64,000 nt of DNA from Edolisoma coerulescens (lineage: Eukaryota; Chordata; Aves; Passeriformes; Campephagidae). Shown one piece after another: positions 13,169 to 26,538 of this stretch. The stretch spans positions 124,652-188,651 of the forward strand of contig VWZW01004026.1 in the NCBI GenBank assembly GCA_013397115.1. Reading direction: 5' to 3'. Numbering within the stretch: position 1 is the first letter of the stretch; each line of letters opens with the position of its first letter. Made by a program: the position numbers and the translations under genes. The notes beneath the pieces are model-generated. The model made no database searches and had not been told where the DNA came from. It worked only from the letters and a program-made list of their open reading frames with translations.

Positions 13169-16100
13169 GATTCAGCGAGGTAAAATTTGGTTTGTAATAA
13201 TAACTAATTTTGCAACATTTGCTATTTCATGCAGCTCATTCACCTTTATGATCATTGCTTTTAATGCTAATGAAACTTATTCAGTTAAAAAAAAAAAGGT
13301 ACTGTTGATATATCTCTGACTGTATTTCAGCGGTGAACAAATGAAAATAGAGATGGATTTTCAGAGTATTTTCCTTCCTTCATTTTTTTACACTCCCTTC
13401 TTTTTCTAGGTGCAAGTACCTTCAATTACAGATTTCTTCTAATTGCCTAACTGCACTTTAAAAATCACTCTCAATGAAAGCACATTTTTCATTGGTTCTT
13501 TTACCAACTTAAATACCAATAGTCACTGAAGCAACTGATCAATAATATTATTTCCTTCTGCCACACCAGTTCTGCTCACCAGGGTCTCTGGTCCAGAAAA
13601 CTTATGTGTTATGTTATTGCCCCAGTCTGAGATCTATACTGACTAGAGTAGAATAAATGGGCAATCATTTGTATAAAAGAGAAACAGATTTCTCATTGAT
13701 TTTTAAACACAACACTGGCCTAACTACAGTGTTGTATTATGGCTTCTGGACTTAGGAAGACCAATTTCTGTTACCTTGACTTCTCACTCAGGATGCTCTT
13801 AGGACTGGTTAGACTCAACAGCCGCAGTTCGAAATTTTTTAATACTTTGTGATGCATGAGTACGTGTTACTGTCCCTATATGTGCTGCAGTAAAGTCACT
13901 TAAATATATTGTTAATTAAAAAAAAAAATTAAAATTTAAAAAGGGAAAAAAAAAGAGTTTACAATAAAAATAAGTTCAGTGTAAAGTTTTATTCTGGAAT
14001 AAAATACTGTTGTTTAACATTGATATCCAGTTCAGGTTTTGCCTTACTGAAATTTAGTCACATGGCTACTTGTGTTCTCTTTCTTTTGCCTAGAGATGAA
14101 TGAGAGCCACAGAACGCTTGTAAGGAGTTTATTCAACCTTGCTTAAGATGAGTGTCTCTCTTCTCCATTAAGGATGCAAGAAATGCTATCTCTTGTGTTT
14201 CCAGCTCTGTTATAATTTAAAACACATTTCAAAGAATGCTCTGGCCATGTTGCCACTTTTTACCCTACCTGCTCTAGGATGAGTGGCTGTACATGCAGGA
14301 ATACAAGATTATTTTTTCTAAACCGTTTCAGGAATGTAGTTTAGCAATCATGCTAGAGCTGCTATATTCTTTTTCATTTCACATATCTCTGTCTCTCTTC
14401 TCCTGTATCCTCTTCCCCCATTTTCATCTGCCCAACACAATTCTAAGATCAATTTAATTCATGACATGCACTTTGATACAGTCATGAAATATATTGTATT
14501 TCTTCTTGTCCCACTACTTGTACTATATCTGAGTACAAACCTGGAAAACCTGGAAAATCAGCAGTCTGGATTATCCATCTGGGACATAGAGAGTGTTAAG
14601 CATGTAAGTACAGGCAAGATTTGGGCAGACTGGATTTTACTCTCTAAGAAAGGTCATGAAGACAATACAAATACATTTGCAATAGGAAGCTATGTGGGAA
14701 AGATGTAGTGCATCATCCTGTTTCCTTATGGAACTATTAATTACTGTCACTTTTATATGAGAGAAGAGACAACCTATGTACTTCACGTTTACACAATCCT
14801 TCTTTGGCTCTGAAGTACCAATTAATGCATTCTAACCATCATACTGTAATCCTAACTGTCTTTTCAAGACACACCTGTCTATTTTTCATTTGCTTTGCAT
14901 AATATGAAGACCAGTTTGACTCATGGCAAACACCTTTTATAATTTCCAGGAAGTATCACATCTCTATCATATATCATGTATCACTTTTTCTGTTAAAACT
15001 TAATTCTTAGTACATTTGAAAAATGTATAAGATTGCTCATACATATCCTTTTTATTAAATGTGTTACTTTACATATAAGATACCTTAATAAACTTTTTTT
15101 TACAGATACTTACAAACAAAGGGTAGCCAGTAATTGCCTATTTTATAGGCCCTCTCATCTGTCATCTACCATACAAGTGGATAAATGAGAAGAATTTCTG
15201 TTGTATAAATTCAGATTTTGTGCATCAGTTATCTGATGCATCAGCTACTCTGAAGCAGAGAATCCAAGTATCCTAGAATGCTTCCTTCTGTCTAGCACCC
15301 TGGCCTCTGCAGGTCCATTTATGATGATATTTTCACATAATTTTTAAAGTTAAAAAAGATGTGTTTAATAAACATATAAAAAATTTTAAAGTGACATCTC
15401 TATTTGATGCGATACTGGTTTTGTATATGTATGTATATTTGCTCTGAATACCATTTTCAATGGTATTTTAAAAATTTGTTAGTTTTTCTCTTTTTAAAAT
15501 TTTTTTAGTGTTTTCTCAGATTCTACAGGTTGAGTATCAATATCTACCACCCATCAGATGTAGCATCATCATTTGACAAAACTATTAAACATCAGAAATA
15601 CTCAATTGTGTTTCAATTTAGGCTGAATTAAGAATGGATAATTTTGTTGCTGTTAAATTTATTGTGTATTCTGGCTAACGCATACCCAGAAGGATATGAA
15701 CATTTTTCCTTCTGCAGTGCCTCATAATAGAAGACACCTTTTCAGGTTTAGTACTGAAAGACAGCATATGGTTCTTGCTTAAAGGCTGTTTAGGTGAGGG
15801 AAAAAGTATCATTAACACTAAGATAATATGTGTTTTCTTTTCACTGGCTATCAACTAGTGGGCTTTTTTCCCTAGCATTTCTGTAGGCATAGTCACCATA
15901 GTCAGAACCATATTCATATAAATCATGTGAAGTTTTAATGTGAAGATTTTGGAAGGGGTGTTATAATTCTCTGCTTTTCAAGTCACGATTTGGTAAGCAT
16001 ATTTATAAGGAAGGTAAACTTTGATTTCCTTAATGTCATGCATAAAGCAAAGTTTAAAATTAGGGTGATCTTACCCAGAAATGCACTTTAATAAAGAAGG

Positions 16101-19100
16101 CTACTGAAATTCCAATTTATTTGAGATTTAATCAAAAAACACTCATTAAATAGTTATTCATTGTGTAGAAGCCACAATCCTGTCATTATCTTTTAATTGT
16201 TTTCTTCAGACTTTAAGAATTGTTTTAAAAATAATTCCCAAACTGTAGGTGTTCCAATGCTTACTTCTACATTATTCTTTTACTTAAACAGCTACCTTAG
16301 TTGAAAATTTTTTTTGGGTTTTTTTGGGTTTTTGCTGAATGAGAAAGTTGTTTATGAAGTACCAGTTAAAAAATCAGATACTGAAAACTTGTTATACGAC
16401 AGTCAGTCCGTCCTTGCAAATGTAGCTGTCCCTTAAGATATTCAACTTCGACTTATGTTCCTAGTTCAAGAAATATATGTACTGAAGGTTGCCTTTCTAA
16501 CCACTGAATTAATCTGTAACCATAGAAACAGCTGAACTGACCGCTAACTGTGATATTCATCCTGATAAAGAACTCACCAATTCTGCAGAGGTCTGGCTAT
16601 TTCAGGTTCAACATTTCAAGCCCACAGAAAATGTAACTGACTCTCAAAATTATTATGTACTAGGGGAGAGAAAATACATGTATCACCATGCATTCTCTTG
16701 AGATACACTCCTCCCATCACTGAGTTAAATAAGATTTCTGCCTTTTCACTTTCCTTAGATGTTCCTGAAGCACAACAGTGCAAGTTTTGAATATGAGAAT
16801 TTGTAACATGAGTTATATTACAGAGTACTTAAGTTTATGCTCAAAACTGAAAATGAGTACTTAATTAATGAGTTTCTATCAAGATAGACATGTTTCTCTT
16901 TATATTCTATCAAGTTTCTGCTGAGGACGTTTTAAGGAGATATGTTTAAAATCTAGCTCAAAAACCAATCTATGTTGTTCCATTTCAATGAGACCTGGGG
17001 CTTGAAGGTTCAGGATTGCCAAGTTATATGTGATCAGAGCTCTACACTGATGGATGTTGTTATTCAGGTTTGTTCCTTCTTCGGAAAAAAAATTTAAAAG
17101 GTTTTATTTTGGTTGGTTTGGGATTTTTTTTTTTTTGTTTGTTTGACTGTTGGGTTTGGGCTTTCTTTTTTAAGCCAGAACTGTGCATCTATTTAAGGGA
17201 CACTCCTCTTCAGAAGATTTGTCTGTTTGTTGGTTTGCTTCTTTTGCGTAATTCAGATGCTTAATTAGAGATCTGCTGATTTTTGGATGGAGACTTTTTG
17301 CTGTTACCTAAGTCTCCTAGATATAGAATATGAATATGTACTCATTTATGTCTTCAGAACAAGTCACTTCTCTATGTTCCATCACTTAGTGAGAGTTAAA
17401 CATCTGGATTGCTCCCCAAGTTTATAAAATTAAATTTGAACTTTTTTCAACTCAAAAACTCAAAAACACAAAAATAGCTAAAAAACCAAAACAAAACCAG
17501 CAATTTAAAATGCTGATTTTTTTCGGCTTCATATTGGGTTATCAAAAAAGGGCTAAATCTTGTCATGTGGTTTTACCGAGGGTCTTTTATTTTTACAGCA
17601 AGGTAAGTCATGCCCCTGATTAAGAAGAAAAAGATGAAGAATTCATTTGAGCATAAAAAAAACTTAGGAAAAAACATTACATTGCCAATAAGACATAAGT
17701 TCATAAGGAATTGGTCCTCTGAAGGACAGATTTCTGTATATGTATATATGTGTGTCTGTGCCAGTAGATGTATACAAAATAATAACTTCTTAAACTAAGA
17801 ATTTTTTACAAAATTTATTTGCTAAATAGGAAGGATTAGTCGGGCTGAAGTATCCTAAGCTATTCCTAGCTTGTAGGAAACTAACCAGTAGTTCTTCCCT
17901 CTGTGTGTGTTTTTGAAGGTGGGTATGGGCACTTCTATAAATTCTCTTGGTTTGGGGAGGAAGGAAAAAAGTGGTACAGGAAAACAGTGTTATTGAAAAA
18001 AGAAGTCTCCATAAATAATTGAAAAAAAAAAAATACCAATGATATTTAGCAATAAGCTTGGTTTTGTCCTGAACTCTTAAGATCCCCAGAGTTATCCTAG
18101 TTACTACTATGAGATATAGAAGTTGTGGGAAACTTCAATGTTGACATAAAGCTATTAAAAAAAAAAAAATTACTAAGAGGCATTTATTTTATCAGTGTGG
18201 GAGATACAAACTATCACTGAATGATGAACCTTAATTTGAGTTGGCCAATATTAAAGAATAGTCTCTAATACCAAAATGCATTCTTGAAATTTCTCACTCC
18301 CTTGAGTACTTTTGAAAGGGGTTTAATGAGATACAGATCACAAGACTGGTTCTCTAACTCTGACCTCTAATTTGATGATTCCAGTTTTTCTTACTCTTGT
18401 TATTTTTGATGCAAAATGGAGCCCCATGCAGGTCCTTTCCATACATGTCACACCCTAATTGTCAGTCATAGGATGCAGGAGTTTGAAATTACTTTTCTTT
18501 GGCTTTTGTTTTCTTCTATTTTGTTTGCTTGTTTCTTTATTTCTTTGGTTTTGGTTTGTTTGCTTCTTCAGTACAACCAAGTGAAAAATTTGCCCCTAAA
18601 AGGATGACCTGGAAAATATTCACTTAATGCTTTTATAACTGAAGTTATTGACCAAAGAAACAAACAGGCGTTTTTGGTTTTCATGAAGTTAACAGTTCTA
18701 CAATGTACAGAAACATAGAGCATGGGGTCAAAGACTAAATTAAGTTCACTAGTTTTATAGTCTATGACTGAAGGTCATAAAATCAATCAGGAGACTGCCA
18801 AAGCTGAAGAGAATAAAAAAATAAGAGCAATAAAATGCATACAAGTGGGGCTGTAGTATAGGCGCCTAACAACCATTCCACTAAAGATAAATATTGTTGG
18901 CTTATTGTGGTTATTTGTACTTTCAGAATGTGGTGTGTGCAAAGAGCTCATTCTGGTAAAGGAATGGAAATCCCACAGAATGTATCCACACAAGTAATGA
19001 ATACAAGAGCAGCCTATTCAGACTACCATGTCGAAGAAAAATTCCTGATTATCCTAAGAACTTTTTTAACAACGTGAAAAACTTTTAAATTATAGTTCTT

Positions 19101-22041
19101 ATGGGACGTATGTTAAATGGAAAGACTAAAATTTCGGAGTGGAGGGTGAGGGTTGGTTCCAGGATTACTTCCAACAAGGAATTTTCAGGAACAAAGAGTA
19201 ATCAGAAAGAGAAAGAACAGCTCCCTGTTAAATGTCACAGATAGGGGGAAATCCTTCAAGCTTCAGGCATGATCAAAAATTAGCCATCAGCTAATGCCAT
19301 CAGCATCTCATTTTGTCTAAGTAATTTGAATTTCCAAGGGGCAATCTATTGCACTTAAAGTCAGAGTTAAGGCTTCAGTGAACCAGGAATTGTAACCTGT
19401 TACCTGATCATGCTTTGGTATGCACTTAACTTTACCAATATTTCTCAGCAGGTCTGAAATACTCCATAGCTAAGTTCACTTACTGGCAGCATTTCAGACC
19501 TGTGTGAATGTCTGAAATGTCTCTATTTTATCTTCATAGATGTAATAAGAATTATCTGCTCTTTGCACATTTTGTTTTGCTATTGCTCATGAGTATTTCA
19601 AAGTAGCTAATCTGTAATTCAAATAATAAATTTAAAAAAAAGATATAAAAATATTCTTGTATAGCCTCTGGTTGTAGTGACATAATTTGTTCCCTTCTTT
19701 ATTTGATCTATCAGTTAATAGGGAACATGCTCATACAATCACAGAATATTCATGACCATGCTACTGTCTCCTTGTTCAAGAGGTAGTCCTGGTCTTTACC
19801 TTTACAGAACTGTTTTGTTTTATTCAGTTTGGTTTGTTTTTATTGTACAATATTGTTACTGTACTAGTGACTCATACTTACTAACTTTTATTCAGAGCAT
19901 GTTTCCCCCTTTTTACAAATATGAAATTGCAACAATAGAGAGCCAGAGGATAGCAGTCATCATTTTTCAATAGATTTCCTATCAGGAAATAAGGAATATA
20001 GATTCTCCTCTTGTACCTACTACATCACTCAAAGAATGAAATACTCATTAAAAATCTACAGCATCATCCACAAAATCTGAAATTGATATAGAGGCAGTTT
20101 ATCAGAACATAATTCAGTGGCTTTAACTATGAAAATTCCTCATCTATTCTTAGGTGCATATCTTCCAATCTTGGAAAATAATTAACTGGAGATTCTATAG
20201 GGAGCAATAGCACTTGCTATACAATAATCCTTCTTCTTTGTGCACTTAATGAGTGAGACTTGGTTCCTCCTGGAAAAAGTAGCGTTGCTAAACTTGCTTG
20301 TACTCGCTAGAACTTCACTACTCTAGATACCATATTTGAGACTGTTCCATATGTGCAGCTCCTTCATCCTCTTTCGCCTATTACTATGTGGTGAAAGGCT
20401 GGGCAGGCTATGAAGCTTTTTTCTCACTCAAGCTTTTGACTTTGCAGCACGAATAAAATATTTTGTCATAAATCCTTCTTTCTTTTGCATATTTTGAAAA
20501 AAACAAAATCAGAAAAAAATCATCATGTGATTTTTTGGTAGTGTTGTCTCAATTAAGGTCGCAGTTACTTGACCTGAAGGTACAAATAGTTGCCTTTTCA
20601 TGAGTAAACTTCAGAAATTGCAGAACCTACTGTCCCCACAGATTAGTTCCTTCTACCTGTCAGCATTCATGTGCCTGCAGCTGAGTTGTATGTATCGGTT
20701 GTATGACACAACTTGAATTCATATCAATAAATCAATCACAGTACTTTTATCTATTTTAATTGTAGTTTCAGCTACTTGTACACAGAAGCAGACATTTAAA
20801 GAAGATTAAAGACATTCACTCATGGGGCTGTAACAAATGACCATGGGACAGTAATAGTTTCTGCAGACATTTTAAAATTATCACAAATATATGTCCTAAT
20901 TTTGAAAATGAGAGATGAATGGCAAGGTATCTTTCAGGATGAGTTTTTTGGACAGTGCTTACAAAGTTTTTTGCAGTAAGTCAGGTTAATTCTGCCTGTG
21001 TCCCAGGCCAATGATCAGCCACACAGAGCAAGAAGTGCAAAAGGGTACATTGACAAACCTGACTCTCTGCGTCCTGTTCCTCAACACTGCTTCTAGGCCA
21101 GGCACATTGCCATACAGCTAAATGGTTTCCAGGTGCTTCAAAGTATCAGCAGATTGATTTCAGATCCTTTTTGGAAATGAGGAAGACTCCGTTGCACCTG
21201 CTGGAAAAAACAGGATTCTATCCTTAGATACCACTGCTGTCCTCTCACATCCATTCCCTGCTGCTGAGGCTTCCTGCCACCGTTCTGGTAAAAACTTGCA
21301 TTCTACAGCTCTTTCTCTAGCCTCTGCATACTCTCGTCACTGTGCCAAATCCTAACTGCTATCGATTTGCCTTTTATTACACCCATATTTCAATTGGCAC
21401 AGGACCAAAGCAGGCAAAGGTTTTTTTCTGAACTACTTCTCCAGCTCCATGTGATTCTAGTATGACTTCAGGTCTTCATCCATGTCTGATTTTTTCTTCT
21501 CCCCATTTAAGAAGTGAAGAGAGTAAAATATGCTCTGATTTCAGAGATACTTGAAGATACTACTTTCAAAATCTAGTGGATCTCTTTGCACTTGTGGTAG
21601 CTGATGTTACGCTATGGTATTTAAATTCAGGTGGGGTTTTTTTTAATCTAAAAAAGGGTTTTCTCTTAGTCCCTGTTTTATGGCATAAGGATGCTAAAAC
21701 TATTTAAAACCCTCTATACTGAGGCTTTATAAATATGGCAGATATAACTGGTTTTATTCATCATTGCTTTTTTCTTAATATGCCTGAGTTATCTGTATTT
21801 AAATGCACTGAATTTTCTTGAAGCATAACACTTCCACAATTTTAAATAGTTAATGTTTAAAAAAATTAAACGGGCAAAACAGAGCAGAAATTTTTAATAT
21901 AGAAATATGCAATAAAATGGGGAGGGAGCTGATATTACCACGGACCATATCTCTGTAATTTTATTTGCTCAGATAATCTCCTTTAAGCAAAAAAACTACT
22001 AAAGTTATGGTAGAATGAGAAATTTACATTTGATGCATATT
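13169..22041. other. AT-rich unassigned DNA
   Basis: Nearly 9 kb in which I see no gene, RNA gene or nameable transposable element. Open frames are 62-80 codons. The one at 14466-14708 begins at ATG and has a hydrophobic segment at residues 9-23, but there is no family resemblance. T-rich stretches occur at 16304-16333, 17095-17175 and 18490-18562, and poly-A runs at 13919-13955 and 18150-18170. 21000-21360 is slightly richer in GC but shows no open frame. Exons of a large gene could be missed here without splice-aware alignment. Confidence 0.5.
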
Positions 22042-22073
22042 TTCGTATATGCACATACACATGCATATACGAA
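22042..22073. repeat. Perfect 12-bp inverted repeat with 8-bp loop
   Basis: The arm TTCGTATATGCA is followed by CATACACA and then by the exact complement TGCATATACGAA. Twelve Watson-Crick pairs without a mismatch are visible. It sits in non-coding DNA with no neighbouring gene. It may be a chance palindrome, a remnant of a small DNA transposon end, or a protein-binding palindrome. Confidence 0.85.
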
Positions 22074-23050
22074 GTTATCAATGTTCATAGAATAAAAAAA
22101 TATATCCCAGCTTCCCATACAGAACTATGGAGCAGCACATGAGTTCACATATTTTTAAGAATTCATGACTTTTCTAAGACATATTAACCTGACTTTGAAC
22201 TATCCTCAGAATTAAAACTAAAAGTTCATTTATCAAGTAAATGGGGAAAGTACATGTTAGGTGCATAAGTTTTAACCCTCCTCTCTCCTCAGAATGGGAC
22301 TGATCTCATTTGCAAAGTTTGATCATTCTTGTTCATACCTAAGAAGATTCCCAAAGTCTCCTTGGATAGGAGCAGCAGAGAATGATAAAACAGGTGTTAT
22401 TTTAACACAGTTCCTGTTGAATTCAAGATAATTTTTCTTTAAGTAGAAATTTCTTAACTTCTCCTATTTGCATCATTATGAATATATTTTCCTTGTGTTT
22501 CTGCTGTAATTTTCAGAGGTCAATGGCAAAAATATGCAAATACCAGAAAACTGTGTTATTACCTCATCAAGACTGAAAGCCTGAACTTTATTTCAGTGAC
22601 TTTCACATGCAATTAAAGCTCAACTTTCCCAACAGGGTCATCATATGTTTAATTAAAAGTTAAATTCATGATAGCCAAATACAACACACCAAATCAAATT
22701 AAAACATCTCTACCTTGTAGCCTTGTTTTCTAAAATTACTGATAAAGCATGAAGAGGAATTTTCACTTCTCACCTTTTTGTTCTTCAAACCAAGCAATTT
22801 GTTACTTGTTCACTTCAGGAAGATTGGTTTCAGGCTTAAAAAACAAAGACCTGTATTATGCAAATAATACTTTATGAGTTTTGCTGTTGTTCTGTTTTTT
22901 CCACCAAATGATCGAAGAAAACTAAAAAGGTGATCAATGGTCCACCATCAAAGCAATTAGTAGTAAATCACGTAATATTCGTCGAGTTATGTGTACACTG
23001 ATATTCACAGGTCTTGTGGCTTAATCCCGGAATGCAGCTAAGCATCACTC
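22074..23050. other. AT-rich unassigned DNA
   Basis: No gene or recognised repeat. Confidence 0.5.
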
Positions 23051-23132
23051 TCAGTCAGTCAGTCAGTCAGTCAGTCAGTCAGTCAGTCACTCACTCACTC
23101 ACTCACTCACTCACTCACTCACTCACTCACTC
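23051..23132 (+). repeat. Compound tetranucleotide microsatellite (TCAG)n(TCAC)n
   Basis: About twelve TCAG units are followed without interruption by about eight to nine TCAC units. The switch from G to C at the fourth base suggests one founding unit mutated and then expanded. The 123-codon frame at 23014-23385 runs through it only because the array lacks stops; it is not a gene. Confidence 0.97.
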
Positions 23133-24493
23133 CCCCAGCAGAACTGGGAGGGGAATCAGAAGAGCAAAAGCAAGAAATTACCCATGGGCCAATATCAAGA
23201 CAGTTTACGATAGGAAGAAAATCTGTAGATACAAGCAGAGCAAGAAAGGAGTTCATTCACAAGTTCCCTCTGTCAGGCAGATGTTTAGCCATTTCCAGAG
23301 AAGCAGGGCTTCTTATGTTAACAGCTACTTAGGGAGAGAAATGCCAAACCCCCCCTGCTTCCTACTGCCACACATTTTGCTGTAGCCATGTGCCCTCCAA
23401 GCCAAAGTAATGCTTATGTGGGTATTGTATACATAAGCAGCTTACATCTGCCTTCACTGTTCCACCAGGATGCAGGGTAGTTTGATTTTGCTTTGGTTGA
23501 GTTCACTGCAAGAGAAGCTGAATGACCCAAGGGGTAAACGGGAAATAGTGCCCTTCACCTGGCACAGAGTGACTGTGGGAGCTGCAGTGCACATCTTAGC
23601 TCTAAGGTCTCAGGCCCTCCAAAAAAAACCAAAAACAAAATCAGGGGGCAATTTAGGAAACAGGACATGAGAGTATATCTGCATAGTACCAACCCCTAAA
23701 TCAATCAGCTACATTTGAGATTGTCTTACACTGCCCGCTTAAAAAATCTTATTATAGTTATATCTAACATGTTCTAACATGAATATATTCTTTGAATGTT
23801 TTATGATATTATCTGCTTCCATGGTCTCTCAGGTAGTGTACTTGGTGTCAACTATAGTTTTAAATCTAAACAATAATGAAAAATATTGCACATTTCTGGT
23901 CTGAAAAACAATAACTGTCAGCTGCTCTCAGACTGTAACTCAAGACAATTAACTAGAAGACAAAAAATTGCTTTTTCTTTCCCCTGCTGCCAGAGCTGTA
24001 AACTCTTTGCCAAATTGCCTTTATAAGAATTTAACTTCCCTACTGATTAGTTTGACTCACATTAATTTAAAAAATACCTCAACTGCAACTTACTAGGCTA
24101 TAAAAATATCGCTTTTCCTAGCATGAAGACATCCTGGTTGTTATTTTATTTTAGTTCAAATATTTTAAAAATAAATAAATGGATTAATTAATAATTATGA
24201 AATCCCAATAGAAAGAATATTTTTGTTTTATTACCTTTTCATCAAAATATCCCTGTGGTATCTTAAAGTAGTTTTTAAGAGCAAGATTTTTTTTCCCTCC
24301 CCAAAACCTGTTTTAGCTACAAAACTTATACTTACAAAGGAAGAAAGTATTCCACTTTAGATTCCAAGTTTCAGCTACATTTTCTATTTCCTTTTAAGAC
24401 TATATTAGTCCCTTCTAATTATATATAGAAGAATATAGAAGAATATAAGAGTTGTTTCCTGCCTGGTCTTTTTTTGTTTGTTTCCTTTTTTTT

Positions 24494-24503
24494 NNNNNNN
24501 NNN
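24494..24503. other. Assembly gap (10 N) in a T run
   Basis: Ten N flanked by T on both sides: an unresolved poly-T homopolymer. Confidence 0.98.
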
Positions 24504-26490
24504 TTTTTTTTTGTTCTAATGTTTTAAATTAGTCATTGACAGATTCAAACAGGCCATTGGAAAAATGTTCTGTGTGCATCTTTGCGTAATATTAATAACC
24601 AGTACTTTGGAATAACCAGAAGAAGGACAGCGGAGAAAATTCAAACCATAGCTCCTGATAAAGGAATACAGGACAGATTTAAATGATTTGATGATTAATT
24701 GATGATTTAACTTTGTCATTCAAAAGAGGCAGTAGAGGCACAGATGTACGGAAGTTACAGTTCTAGACTGGCATGCTAAAATCTTTGGAAATTGATGAGG
24801 AAGGTCAGCTAAAAGGAGTGCTGGGGGTATTAGTTTGGACTGTAGACTCACATGTAAACTGGTGGCCTTGGCTGGAGCTACACTGACAAGCAGAAGGCAG
24901 GGGAGGGAAAAGGGTATGAATGTGTTGGGGGACGAGTGGAGAGCTGATAAGGCCAATGGTTATTTCAGGAGCTCACCATGTGGTATCTTCTTGCAGTGAT
25001 GTGCTAAACTGGGCAATCTCTTTATCCTGAAGATGATGTGGTGTTAGAATAGCTGTTATCATTATCTGAGGAGTATTTTGTTTCTTCTAGAAATACTGCA
25101 GTAATAGATCCAAGAGCTTCTCTTTCTTTTTAAGAAACAAGGCAGTTGTTTTGTAATGTCAAGCTAAGGTGTTTCTATGAATAAAGCATAACACATTTTG
25201 CTGTCCTTTAAACATATTTTGACTGGTTTCATCATGCGTTTACTACTTATCAAACCTTACTTGTAACTAGCAGTGTACTTCATCACCAGCAAAGCTTGCA
25301 TAAATAAAAAACTTATGAGTCTAAAATGATAATTACCACAATCTAATGAATCACATAAATCATTTATAATGAAGGGAAATAAACAATGACTCAGAAACGA
25401 ACACATTAATAACTTGGGGTAGGTTTTTTTCCAAAAGCAATGAGTATTTTAATTTATATGGCGTGTCCATAGACAGTATAACTAGAATCCCATCATTGAA
25501 ATAATTAGTAGTTAATCTAAGGGGATAAGCATATCTCACAGAGTCCAAATTGAAAAATGGCTATTAAAATTATCATTAAACTAAGAACATTACTATAAAA
25601 TTATAGTAAATGGCCAACATGGTTATAAACAAAATGCAAAATCTTCAAGAGATCATTTACCAAATATAACATCTTTCAGTCCCTCATCAAGCACCCTACC
25701 CACCAAAATTATTTTTATAAAATTCCTAAATGGAAAATGGAACTTATTTAAATTTTAAAAATGCATGTTTACAAGAGACAAATAAAAATAACAATAAACC
25801 CTGGGATCTTCTTTGCCTAAATTTTTCATTTAGGTATGTTGGATGAGTATGACCTGGGTATGACTCCAGATGTTGGAGGTTTTGGCTCAGGACCATTTTC
25901 ATCGTGCTTCAGAGCAGCACCTATCTTCCTCAGTGAGATACAGAGATGAAAACCAAATACATACAACTATAGTAGTGATATTGAACAGTTGATGGATTAC
26001 ATTTCAAATATTTTTTAATGTATGTAGAGAAACTTGTTTCAATGTATATGAAATGGTGACTGGATTTCCACACACACTTATGAGTATTCAGAATGCAAAA
26101 ATAAAGTAGTAGAACATTTTAAGTATATTAAAAGACTCTAATATACTATACTATAATCTCTAAATCAAGAATATAGTAAGATTGCTACATTACATGCAAT
26201 AATTTAACATATTATTTTAATTTATAGTAAATGATAAAATTATTGTATATTTGGAACACCAAAAAAATCTATCTTCTGATTCACTCATTTTTTAAAAATA
26301 TTTATGAATATTTATGATTAGATTTACTATCTTCTCTTTTAGCTATAAATGTTATCAACTTTGCATATATACTGCATGTTAGCATTCACTTGAAATCATA
26401 AATGGATTACTGGTTTTCCAGTTCAAATTAGATAGATCATAATATCTAACTAAGTTGATCTGTTAGAAAAAAAACCACTTAGATATTACA

Positions 26491-26538
26491 CATATATATA
26501 TATATATATATATACACATACATACATACATATGTATG
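26491..26538. repeat. (TA)n followed by (CATA)n microsatellite
   Basis: An uninterrupted AT dinucleotide run of about 22 bases passes into ACATACATACATA units. Ordinary simple repeat. Confidence 0.95.

Noticed and set aside
14466..14708. 80-codon ATG frame with a hydrophobic N-terminal segment (secreted peptide?)
   Set aside because: Hydrophobic segments are common in T-rich random sequence; there is no cleavage-site pattern, cysteine pattern or family resemblance to support a gene.
23014..23385. 123-codon frame with VSQSVSQS/THSLTHS repeats
   Set aside because: The repeats are the (TCAG)n(TCAC)n microsatellite in translation; the rest has no recognised domain.
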